A stretch of 33,367 nt of DNA from NCBI GenBank assembly GCA_009924985.1, contig RFQL01000010.1, forward strand, positions 1 through 33,367, in the 5' to 3' direction. Under the pieces are notes generated by a model. The model saw nothing but the letters and a program-made list of their open reading frames with translations. It searched no databases and was not told where the DNA came from. Both the position numbers and the translations under genes were made by a program. This DNA comes from Burkholderiaceae bacterium (GTDB taxonomy: Bacteria > Pseudomonadota > Gammaproteobacteria > Burkholderiales > Burkholderiaceae). Positions within the stretch are counted from its first letter, which is position 1. Every line of letters starts with the position of its first letter. Of this stretch, positions 21,568-27,688 are shown one piece after another.

Positions 21568-22172
21568 TGGAACAGCGTACAGAGGAATGGTTTGCCGCTA
21601 GGTGTGGCAAGGTCACCGCCAGCCGCGTGGCAGACATCATTGCCAAGACCAAGACAGGGCCAAGCGCCAGCCGCGAGAACTACCTTGCACAATTGGTTTG
21701 CGAAAGGTTAACCGGCAAGCCTGCCGAGTCCTACAGCAACGCAGCAATGGCTTGGGGAACGGATACTGAGCCTTTTGCTCGCGCCGCTTATGAGGCAAGG
21801 ATGGACATCTTAGTAACAGAGGTGGGGTTTATCGACCACCCTTGGATTCCCTTGTCGGGCGCATCCCCTGACGGCTTGGCCTCCGAGGGTATGGTTGAGA
21901 TCAAATGCCCCAATACCGCAACCCACTTGCAAACCCTGTTAGACCGCAAAGTTCCTGAGAAATACATCACGCAAATGATGTGGCAAATGGCCTGTGCTGA
22001 CCGCCCTTGGGTGGACTTTGTTTCATTCGATCCTCGTCTTCCTGAGAGACATCAGCTATTCATCAAGCGTATTAACTATGACCCCGAAATGGTTAATTTG
22101 CTTGAGAATTCAGTCATCCAGTTTTTGGGTGATGTAGACCTAAAAATCCAACAATTAGAAAGCCTGCCATGA
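21567..22172 (+). CDS. YqaJ-type 5'-3' exonuclease
   Basis: A 201-residue protein with the lambda exonuclease / YqaJ fold: EQRTEEWFAARCGKVTASRV at the start, SGASPDGLASEGMVEIKCP with catalytic D102, E111 and K113, and QMMWQMACADRPWVDFVSFD, the usual later helix. It resects double-strand ends to give substrate for the ERF protein encoded directly upstream. Full length for the family. The last codon overlaps the next start (ATGA). Cytoplasmic. Confidence 0.92.
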   Translation: MEQRTEEWFAARCGKVTASRVADIIAKTKTGPSASRENYLAQLVCERLTGKPAESYSNAAMAWGTDTEPFARAAYEARMDILVTEVGFIDHPWIPLSGASPDGLASEGMVEIKCPNTATHLQTLLDRKVPEKYITQMMWQMACADRPWVDFVSFDPRLPERHQLFIKRINYDPEMVNLLENSVIQFLGDVDLKIQQLESLP

Positions 22173-22405
22173 AGAAATTTAAAAACATCGTTGTCATTAC
22201 CGGCACATACAAAACCCGCGAGGGTCAGGAAAAGAAGCGCTACCAAAACATTGGGTCGGTGTTTTTAGACGATAACGACAATCTCAAGATTAAGATGGAT
22301 TCAATGCCGCTTGTAGACGGCGGTTGGAATGGATGGGCTAATTGCTATGACTTGGAGGAAAAGGCAAATAAACAGGAGGATAGACATGATGACATCCCTT
22401 TTTAG
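22169..22405 (+). CDS. Small phage protein (single-strand-binding-like?)
   Basis: A 78-residue protein beginning MKKFKNIVVITGTYKTREGQ, with KKRYQNIGSVFLDDNDNLKI and DSMPLVDGGWNGWANCYDLE. The beta-strand-rich pattern of the first 60 residues, with a 'GTYKTREGQEKKRYQNIGSVF' style turn, is seen in many small phage proteins after exonuclease genes and resembles an OB-fold. The acidic tail (EDRHDDIPF) resembles the acidic tip of SSB proteins. An SSB-like role is inference. ATG overlaps the exonuclease stop. Confidence 0.68.
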   Translation: MKKFKNIVVITGTYKTREGQEKKRYQNIGSVFLDDNDNLKIKMDSMPLVDGGWNGWANCYDLEEKANKQEDRHDDIPF

Positions 22406-22691
22406 AGCTAGGGGTCTTGACCCCTCAACCAGCCACGCCGCCGCAGATCAATCAATAGACCTTGCTAAGCAGCACTTTGAAAAGATTGTGGAGTGCTTGC
22501 GCCGCTTTGGGCCAATGGGCAAAGATGGCATTGCCGAACTGGTGGGGCTGGATGGCAACCAAGTGGCTAGGCGCATGAAAGAGCTTGAAAAGGATGGGCG
22601 GGTGGAGCTTACAGGGCGCACCACTAAGTCCAACTCAGGCAGGTCAGAAAGAGAATGGCAATTTGTGCCAGTACAGCAGGAGTTAATTTGA
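22386..22691 (+). CDS. Winged helix-turn-helix protein
   Basis: A 101-residue protein from ATG at 22386, 6 bases after AGGAGG; it overlaps the previous gene by 20 bp. The middle (IVECLRRFGPMGKDGIAELV, then GLDGNQVARRMKELEKDGRV) forms a winged HTH with a recognition helix GNQVARRMKELE and wing region ELTGRTTKSNSGRSERE. This MarR-like type in phages is common in early operons and may regulate transcription or assist replication. The opening FRARGLDPSTSHAAA is a typical lead-in. Confidence 0.75.
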   Translation: MMTSLFRARGLDPSTSHAAADQSIDLAKQHFEKIVECLRRFGPMGKDGIAELVGLDGNQVARRMKELEKDGRVELTGRTTKSNSGRSEREWQFVPVQQELI

Positions 22692-23320
22692 GTTACCTTG
22701 TTTCATCATTACCGCCCATCAAATGCTTTGTAAAGGCTGAGTTTCTATACAACCACACCAAAAGGCATGGCGAGCTTGTGCCTTGCGTGTGGGTCAGTCT
22801 TAAAGCTATTAGAGGCCAAGTTTTTAGGATTGAGTCGCTGCTGACCGAATACGGTGCTTTGTACGACAAGCTACCCATCCATGCCTATGTGTGGAAAGAG
22901 GGCGCTAGTGACTTACCCATTGACATTCTTCAACTATGGGACTGCATGGGTTACCGATTCACTATTGTTGAAAAAATCAGCTTGCGTAATCTTGGTGTAA
23001 AGTTTTTGGGTAAAGACAAGCAATGGCACTTTGGGACATACCTGTTTACCGTGGACTTTTGTGCTGATGGGCAAGACCTTGACACCGGCTTTACAGAGAC
23101 CGCCGAGGAGCACAAGAGCTTTAACTTTATCAAACTTGAGTCAGGCCAGTTTGCTTGCCAGCCCAACAACCGATGCCTATGGTATGACCAAAGCCTTGTA
23201 CCTGTTGAGACCAAGTTTCCCGATTTCCAAGCCGCTCAGCATCTATGGTCTGTGGATGGCACACGCAAATGGAGTGCTGGGGATGATTGGTTTTACACAA
23301 TAGAGGAAAAGAATGACTAA
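22688..23320 (+). CDS. Conserved early protein, function unknown
   Basis: A 210-residue protein with a TTG start at 22688. This start is supported by AGGAG five bases upstream and by TTGA overlap with the previous stop; an upstream ATG in frame (22655) lies inside the previous gene. The protein has LVSSLPPIKCFVKAEFLYNH, then HGELVPCVWVSLKAIRGQVF and a C-terminal PNNRCLWYDQSLVPVETKFP. Many Trp and aromatic residues, alpha-beta character, no membrane segments. HGELVPCVWVSLK is reminiscent of proteins encoded next to early phage regulators, but I know no activity. Confidence 0.68.
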   Translation: MSYLVSSLPPIKCFVKAEFLYNHTKRHGELVPCVWVSLKAIRGQVFRIESLLTEYGALYDKLPIHAYVWKEGASDLPIDILQLWDCMGYRFTIVEKISLRNLGVKFLGKDKQWHFGTYLFTVDFCADGQDLDTGFTETAEEHKSFNFIKLESGQFACQPNNRCLWYDQSLVPVETKFPDFQAAQHLWSVDGTRKWSAGDDWFYTIEEKND

Positions 23321-23462
23321 AGCACAGCAGGTTTTTGAGGCCATGATGCGAGCAAAAGGTCATACAGACTTTAGCAACACAAAAGGCAGATATAACGTGC
23401 CAGCCTTGCAAACTAGATGGAATTACTTTTTAATGGGCTGGGAAATGCGAGGTGTGCAATGA
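23313..23462 (+). CDS. Small early protein, 49 residues
   Basis: Short gene read directly: MTKAQQVFEAMMRAKGHTDF, then SNTKGRYNVPALQTRWNYFL and MGWEMRGVQ. AGAGGAAAAG precedes the ATG at a suitable distance, it overlaps the end of the upstream gene by 8 bp and its stop overlaps the next ATG (ATGA). Helical with two Trp near the C-terminus. Function unknown. The tight spacing on both sides supports it as a real gene despite its size. Confidence 0.65.
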   Translation: MTKAQQVFEAMMRAKGHTDFSNTKGRYNVPALQTRWNYFLMGWEMRGVQ

Positions 23463-23656
23463 TCGCCACGGTCTTTGCTTTAGCCATTGGCGCAATCATT
23501 GGAGTTGGGACATTGATCTTGTTTGCTATGGTGCTGGCACACGTTCAAAGTGTGGACAATCCACAAGATTGGAGAAATTCCCTCCCCAACGATTCTTTGG
23601 ATGAAGAGTTTCCCAATACGCCCCAAGAGGGGCAAGAATTTCCTTACTCCAAATAA
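23459..23656 (+). CDS. Small membrane protein overlapping the endolysin gene
   Basis: A 65-residue protein from ATG at 23459 (MIATVFALAIGAIIGVGTLI), with a single long transmembrane segment (about residues 3-29) and a polar acidic tail (WRNSLPNDSLDEEFPNTPQE). Start overlaps the previous stop (ATGA), which supports it. Its last 131 bp lie antisense to the 3' end of the endolysin gene, so the C-terminal half is constrained by the other gene. Possibly only the membrane part matters. It is the last gene of the rightward operon. Confidence 0.55.
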   Translation: MIATVFALAIGAIIGVGTLILFAMVLAHVQSVDNPQDWRNSLPNDSLDEEFPNTPQEGQEFPYSK

Positions 23657-23870
23657 TCTTGCCATTTTTGAAGAAGTTCAAATCAATGGCGCAGCGTTTA
23701 AGGTGGATACTGTCCATAGTCTTGGATCGACCAGTTTTAAAGTAAATGGCTTGCTGTTCAGGAGTCCGCGCCAACTCCCCACCAGTGACCACAAAACCCT
23801 GTTCCGTGGCATATTGGATCAGTTTGCAGGCATCGAGCAGGAATGCAGCTTGTTCTGTACTTAAACTCAT
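23526..23870 (-). CDS. M15 peptidase endolysin
   Basis: A 114-residue protein with the VanY/M15 zinc peptidase pattern: VVTGGELARTPEQQAIYF, DSIHLKRCAIDLNF with zinc ligands H56 and D63, and DCPHFER with H107. This is a compact L-alanyl-D-glutamate (T5-type) or D,D-peptidase endolysin that cuts peptidoglycan cross-link peptides. It has no signal peptide, so it needs the holin encoded directly upstream (start overlaps the holin stop as ATGA). Its 3' end overlaps the convergent early membrane gene. Confidence 0.88.
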   Translation of the reverse strand: MSLSTEQAAFLLDACKLIQYATEQGFVVTGGELARTPEQQAIYFKTGRSKTMDSIHLKRCAIDLNFFKNGKIIWSKEILAPLGAYWETLHPKNRWGGNFSNLVDCPHFERVPAP

Positions 23871-24376
23871 TTTTTCCTCATTTCTGCTAGTTTTTCAACT
23901 GTGCGCCCACCAAAGTAAGCGCCCATGATCAGCATTCCCCAGTTACCAAGCAGGGTGACATAGCTCTCGTTTGCGTTGTAACCAAAGGCAGACATCATCG
24001 CAAACAGGAAATAGCCTAAAAAGATGGCTATAAGGCTCATGGGGCGTATGTTTTTGGACAACCATGAATCACTAGACATATCTGCTTGCCAGCGGTCTGT
24101 GATGTTGTCAGCGTCGTTTTGTGCCGCCGCCGCTAAAACTTTCATTTCTTCCAGTTCCATCTTGGCCTTTTCGATGCCAAGCTCCAGCAACCGCTCCTCG
24201 TGCTCAAACTGAAGCTGGCGCAATTTGGAAACATCTTCAGGTGTTGGTGCGTCAGGAATCTTTACTCCAAGGGTGTTTTCAACCACCTCTTTGCCTTTGG
24301 CTTGGATGGCAGACGACAGTAACCCCAAGCCGTTCTCGGCAAGACTACTGAGGAGGGTTGCGACTATTGGAATCAT
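23867..24376 (-). CDS. Holin, 3-TM family-like
   Basis: A 169-residue protein from ATG at 24376 (MIPIVATLLSSLAENGLGLL), chosen over the upstream Met at 24424 because family similarity starts here and GGAAAAAAGAG is upstream. After a hydrophobic N-terminus and a long soluble coiled-coil-like part (VSKLRQLQFEHEERLLELGI), two transmembrane segments follow (PMSLIAIFLGYFLFAMMSAF and LLGNWGMLIMGAYFGGR). This matches the holin-of-3TMs family (PF11351) of phages and gene-transfer agents. It sits directly before the endolysin, whose release it would control. Confidence 0.78.
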   Translation of the reverse strand: MIPIVATLLSSLAENGLGLLSSAIQAKGKEVVENTLGVKIPDAPTPEDVSKLRQLQFEHEERLLELGIEKAKMELEEMKVLAAAAQNDADNITDRWQADMSSDSWLSKNIRPMSLIAIFLGYFLFAMMSAFGYNANESYVTLLGNWGMLIMGAYFGGRTVEKLAEMRKK

Positions 24377-24527
24377 CTCTTTTTTCCTTTTCAACTTGTC
24401 TACGCACTTTTTCCATTTTTTCAATTTGGACTTGAGCTTCTTTTTTGGTTTGTAATACGTCTATGTACAACATTCCAAGCAGGGGAAGCATCAACACCAC
24501 CAAGACCAATGCCGCTATCCACCCCAC
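24345..24527 (-). CDS. Small membrane protein with coiled-coil tail (spanin-like?)
   Basis: A 60-residue protein with GTG start at 24527, preferred because GGGAG lies 6 bases before it and it begins 2 bases after the upstream stop. The frame also has an ATG at 24650, which would add 41 residues entirely inside the upstream gene. One transmembrane segment (WIAALVLVVLMLPLLGMLYI), then a charged helix (KKEAQVQIEKMEKVRRQVEK). N-terminal anchor plus periplasmic helix resembles an inner-membrane spanin (Rz). No partner lipoprotein is embedded in it. Position in the lysis block supports this. Confidence 0.55.
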   Translation of the reverse strand: MGWIAALVLVVLMLPLLGMLYIDVLQTKKEAQVQIEKMEKVRRQVEKEKRDDSNSRNPPQ

Positions 24528-24529
24528 AA

Positions 24530-25198
24530 CTATCTCCCAATCCTGTACAAGAGGGCGAGGAGCAACCACATATATAGGAGGAATAGGATAGTCGCCAACA
24601 GATAAGCCTGCCTTTCCCTTAGAAGCCTTTCTTCCTCCTTGCGTTGCCATGACTCATCATCCCGTTTCTTCCTTGCTTTGTCCTGCTCTACCTTGATGAC
24701 ATCCCGCATCTCAAAGACCTTGGAATACAAAGCCCCCATCTCTTTCGGAGCACCGTACACCATCGCCTCTCTTATCTCCACCTCCAACGCCGCCATTTGA
24801 TCTTGAGCCATAACCCTTTTAAGAGCGGCTTCCATCAAGTTGGCATCAGGGTTGTAGACGTTTTTGCTTTTTTCTTCCTCTTCTCTTATGTGGTCGGCAA
24901 GCTGTTCTTGCAGTTTGAAGAAGTTGGAAAGTTGAGTGACGATGTCTGCCATGACTTGGGTTTCGTCAACGGCAACGTAGGCTTCCTTCTTTTTCGCCAC
25001 AGGCTTGGGGCTTGCGGTGGGCGCTGATCCAAAGAGCTTTTGCCAAAAACTTCTGACTGCCTTGGCATCCGAGACAACCTCATCAACAGTCTTCTTGACC
25101 TCCATGAAAGACGTTTTAGCGTCTTTGTACAGCTTGCATCCTTGCTTAATAGCGGCGACACAGGCATTGGCGGCAAAGAGAATGCTGATTGGATCAAT
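24530..25198 (-). CDS. Helical C-tail-anchored membrane protein, probable ATT start
   Basis: At least 191 residues from ATG at 25105, but the same frame is coding-like for 31 more codons up to the preceding TAA: DPISILFAANACVAAIKQGC then KLYKDAKTSF. A first methionine before DPIS is expected, and the codon there is ATT (25198-25196), right after the stop TAA. The protein is mostly helical and charged, with a Lys/Glu-rich part (ADHIREEEEKSK) and a C-terminal transmembrane segment (LLATILFLLYMWLLLALLYR). It resembles proteins preceding holins in related phages, from memory. Function unknown, probably lysis-associated. Confidence 0.68.
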   Translation of the reverse strand: MDPISILFAANACVAAIKQGCKLYKDAKTSFMEVKKTVDEVVSDAKAVRSFWQKLFGSAPTASPKPVAKKKEAYVAVDETQVMADIVTQLSNFFKLQEQLADHIREEEEKSKNVYNPDANLMEAALKRVMAQDQMAALEVEIREAMVYGAPKEMGALYSKVFEMRDVIKVEQDKARKKRDDESWQRKEEERLLRERQAYLLATILFLLYMWLLLALLYRIGR

Positions 25199-25393
25199 TT
25201 ACAGCCCCAATAACTTTTTGATGAATTCTGCCGCCACGCCTGGCCCAAACAACACCACCACCATCAACGCATACAAAAGGTATTCAATGCGGGTCATGCG
25301 CTTGTCGCCAGCGGTAAAAGACTTTTCAATGGCCTCATATCTTTGGGCGCAAATAGCCTCATGCACAGCAAAATCTTTTTCTAAATCGCTCAT
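25199..25393 (-). CDS. Small membrane protein with charged N-terminus
   Basis: A 64-residue protein: MSDLEKDFAVHEAICAQRYE, then AIEKSFTAGDKRMTRIEYLL, with one transmembrane segment (LLYALMVVVLFGPGVAAEFI) and a short basic end. The ATG overlaps the upstream stop (ATGA). The charged helix before a single membrane segment resembles small holin-like or pinholin-like proteins of the HemX/XhlA type (XhlA also has an N-terminal helix and one TM). It lies in the lysis region, so a holin-accessory role is plausible but unproven. Confidence 0.65.
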   Translation of the reverse strand: MSDLEKDFAVHEAICAQRYEAIEKSFTAGDKRMTRIEYLLYALMVVVLFGPGVAAEFIKKLLGL

Positions 25394-25557
25394 GCTTCAT
25401 CTGCTGGCAATGGTGTGTTGCCCTCTGCAAGCCACTTGACGTACTCTTCAGCGGTCACCAAGCAAGATTCTTGTTTGCCATCAAGCCATGTACGCCATAC
25501 AACTTGAGTAGTTTGCATGGGTTGCGCTGGTAGAAGTTTCCAAATAGGTATCGTCAT
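25390..25557 (-). CDS. Small protein, 55 residues
   Basis: Short gene read directly: MTIPIWKLLPAQPMQTTQVV, then WRTWLDGKQESCLVTAEEYV and KWLAEGNTPLPADEA. The ATG overlaps the tail fibre stop and the stop overlaps the next start, both as ATGA. The WLAEGNTPLPAD end is like the short proteins that follow tail fibre genes (fibre-associated 'tail assembly chaperone'-like peptides). Trp-rich, no membrane segment. The role as a fibre partner is inference. Confidence 0.65.
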   Translation of the reverse strand: MTIPIWKLLPAQPMQTTQVVWRTWLDGKQESCLVTAEEYVKWLAEGNTPLPADEA

Positions 25558-27080
25558 AGTTCACATCCTGTAAATTGAATTTGGGAGTTTCCAGCAGGAG
25601 ACAGCAGAAATGTTCCTTGTGCAGCAAGTAAACCAGTGCCACCAGTGCAATTTAATGCCCCTGAGTATGCACTTTGACCAGCCGCTAATGCAATTGATGT
25701 AAAGTTTCCTGAGTTACCGCCAGCTACTGTATAAGCATTAAAAGAACCAGTAACTAAAATTCCAGTTGCTGGAGTTCTAACTTGAACTGGGAAAACACAA
25801 TTTATAAGTGCGCTTGTAGTTGCGCTAGCAAAGCCAGAACCAAGAGAACCATTAGCTGCACTAAAGTTAAAGCAAGGTAGATACCTCTGACACAAAGCCA
25901 ACTCAGTCCCATAAGGTCTGTAATCAAATGACGTTGCTGTTGAGCCTTTTTCTAGCTGTACGCCTGTGATGTAGAAAGTAGCGCCGTTTGTGCCGACTAC
26001 TGAAGTTGAACCAGTTGGAGCGTCATAGTTAGCCGCCGCCCAAACATTGGCTGTACCAAGGCGAGTTGACCCCGAGCCAAGGCTAAATAAAACATATAAC
26101 CCAATTCCGTTTGTAGCGCCAATCCATGTTCCTGTAGTATCACCAGCAATAGTTACGGACTTTTGTTCCCATGTATTTGCAGAAGAAATTGTGTAGCTAA
26201 ATGGATATGAACGATTTGCCGCTGAATTTTTTATAGCAGCGCCAAAGTTTCCTGTCAAACTTGAACGAACCCAAAATGACAAAGTGACTGTTGAAGCACT
26301 TGCAGTACCCCACGCAAAGTCAGCAGTATTAAAACCTTCTATTGGTTGGAAAATAAGAAAGAAGTCTGTGCTTGTAACGGAATATGCGGATTGTGAGGTT
26401 ACTCCAAGATAATTACTAAACCCTGCTGGCGGGGTAACAGAACCAGCGTTTTGTTGAGCAATTACTTTTCCTGTTGTTGATTGTGTAACATTCCATCTAT
26501 CAAGAAAATACCCATTAATGGTGTTTGCAGAAGCCGCCCCCGCATTCCTTTGGTCAATCACCATCGCACCATTGATGATGCGGTTCTTGAAGCCTGTGTA
26601 ATTTATATCTGTGCAATTTACCAAACTACCGCTTGCTGGCGTTCCAAGGATAGGCGTTACCAAGGTTGGGCTAGTCGCCAGCACATTGTTGCCTGTGCCT
26701 GTGTTAGTGACGCTGACAAGATTTTTAGACGCATCTGTGGCAACCGCGCTTGAGGCGGTTAATCCTGCCAAATTGGTAGTTCCAGCAATATTAGCCGTTG
26801 TACCCACATAAAGCGCTTTAGCTATACCTACCCCGCCTGAGGTAATGATTGACCCTGTAGAGCTGCTTGTGGAGTCTGTGGTTAGGCTTGAGTTAATACC
26901 AGCGGCAAAGGGGATGCGAGCCGTTGTGGTGGTCTGACCGTCCTTAGTGATAGCCGTGGACAAACCTGTTGCCAAGTCTGCTGTAAGGGCGTTAAAGGCG
27001 GTCGAGGAGATGACTGTGCCTGCAACTACTGGTTGCCCCGAGGTGTTTATTTGGAATGTTCCTGAGCCATTATACGACAT
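25554..27080 (-). CDS. Tail fibre / receptor-binding protein
   Basis: A 508-residue protein. The N-terminal part (MSYNGSGTFQINTSGQPVVA, then FNALTADLATGLSTAITKDG) is a known phage tail fibre attachment-type start, followed by repetitive Thr/Ser/Gly beta structure with SGGVGIAKALYVGTTANIAG. At about residue 165, FKNRIINGAMVIDQRNAG, a segment typical of phage fibre C-terminal modules, starts a carbohydrate-binding-like region through GVQLEKGSTATSFDYRPYG and a variable tip. It sits at the end of the virion genes and before lysis. It probably binds a surface polysaccharide. Confidence 0.85.
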   Translation of the reverse strand: MSYNGSGTFQINTSGQPVVAGTVISSTAFNALTADLATGLSTAITKDGQTTTTARIPFAAGINSSLTTDSTSSSTGSIITSGGVGIAKALYVGTTANIAGTTNLAGLTASSAVATDASKNLVSVTNTGTGNNVLATSPTLVTPILGTPASGSLVNCTDINYTGFKNRIINGAMVIDQRNAGAASANTINGYFLDRWNVTQSTTGKVIAQQNAGSVTPPAGFSNYLGVTSQSAYSVTSTDFFLIFQPIEGFNTADFAWGTASASTVTLSFWVRSSLTGNFGAAIKNSAANRSYPFSYTISSANTWEQKSVTIAGDTTGTWIGATNGIGLYVLFSLGSGSTRLGTANVWAAANYDAPTGSTSVVGTNGATFYITGVQLEKGSTATSFDYRPYGTELALCQRYLPCFNFSAANGSLGSGFASATTSALINCVFPVQVRTPATGILVTGSFNAYTVAGGNSGNFTSIALAAGQSAYSGALNCTGGTGLLAAQGTFLLSPAGNSQIQFTGCEL

Positions 27081-27108
27081 TGCCTACTCCATGAAAAGGG
27101 AATATACT
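27080..27108 (+). promoter_or_regulatory. Probable sigma-70 promoter of the HNH gene
   Basis: TTGCCT (27080-27085), 17-base spacer, TATACT (27103-27108) on the plus strand, 22 bp before the HNH start codon. It overlaps the minus-strand start region of the tail fibre gene, so the inserted gene carries its own promoter. Confidence 0.6.
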
Positions 27109-27129
27109 AGGATTTTTACAGGAGGATTT

Positions 27130-27687
27130 ATGGGCCATCAAGTAAACAAGATTATTCCGTGTGTGATTTGCGCTGAACCATCTGTAGCTCGCCAACTTTG
27201 CAGAAAACACTACAAGTCTGCTTGGTATTCTAAGACCTTGGATCAATATTTTGGCATCACAGAACAACAAGCGTTTGAAGCAAAAATTCAAAAAACCGAC
27301 AAATGTTGGGTTTGGCAAGGAACTAAAAATGAATATGGTTATGGAATTTTTATGATTGCTGGCGGCAAAACTGTTAGAGCGCATCGATATGCTTATGAGC
27401 TTTTTGTAGGTCAAATACCAAATGGCAAAATAATTATGCACAAATGCGATAATCCGCCATGCGTAAATCCCGAGCATCTTCAAATAGGCACAAAAGCCGA
27501 AAACAATTTGGATGCAGCAATAAAGCGCCGACATAACTATGGAACTGATCATTGGAATGGCAGGTTGACCAATGATGACGTTATCGCCATTAGAGCCAGC
27601 ACAGAAAAACAATCTGTCCTTGCTATTCAATATGGCGTTAGTCAGTCTCATATTTCAAAAATCAAAAATAATTTGCACAGGAAGTAA
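27130..27687 (+). CDS. HNH endonuclease
   Basis: A 185-residue protein from ATG at 27130, 5 bases after AGGAGG; longer frames upstream lie antisense to the tail fibre. An N-terminal zinc-binding part (CVICAEPSVARQLCRKHY: C11, C14, C24, H27) is followed by CWVWQGTKNEYGYGIF and HKCDNPPCVNPEHLQIGT, the HNH with H104, then a C-terminal HTH (VLAIQYGVSQSHISKIKNNL). This is a free-standing mobile endonuclease. It is the only plus-strand gene in the virion block and sits between tail fibre and internal protein genes, with its own promoter, so it is a likely recent insertion. Confidence 0.88.
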   Translation: MGHQVNKIIPCVICAEPSVARQLCRKHYKSAWYSKTLDQYFGITEQQAFEAKIQKTDKCWVWQGTKNEYGYGIFMIAGGKTVRAHRYAYELFVGQIPNGKIIMHKCDNPPCVNPEHLQIGTKAENNLDAAIKRRHNYGTDHWNGRLTNDDVIAIRASTEKQSVLAIQYGVSQSHISKIKNNLHRK

Positions 27688-27688
27688 C

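Noticed and set aside
24528-24650. ATG 24650 as start of the small membrane protein
   Set aside because: It would place 41 residues inside the upstream gene with a weak ribosome site; GTG 24527 has GGGAG at good spacing. Not excluded.
26947-27129. Longer version of the HNH protein starting at 26947
   Set aside because: The added 61 residues are antisense to the tail fibre gene, and AGGAGG plus a promoter point to ATG 27130.
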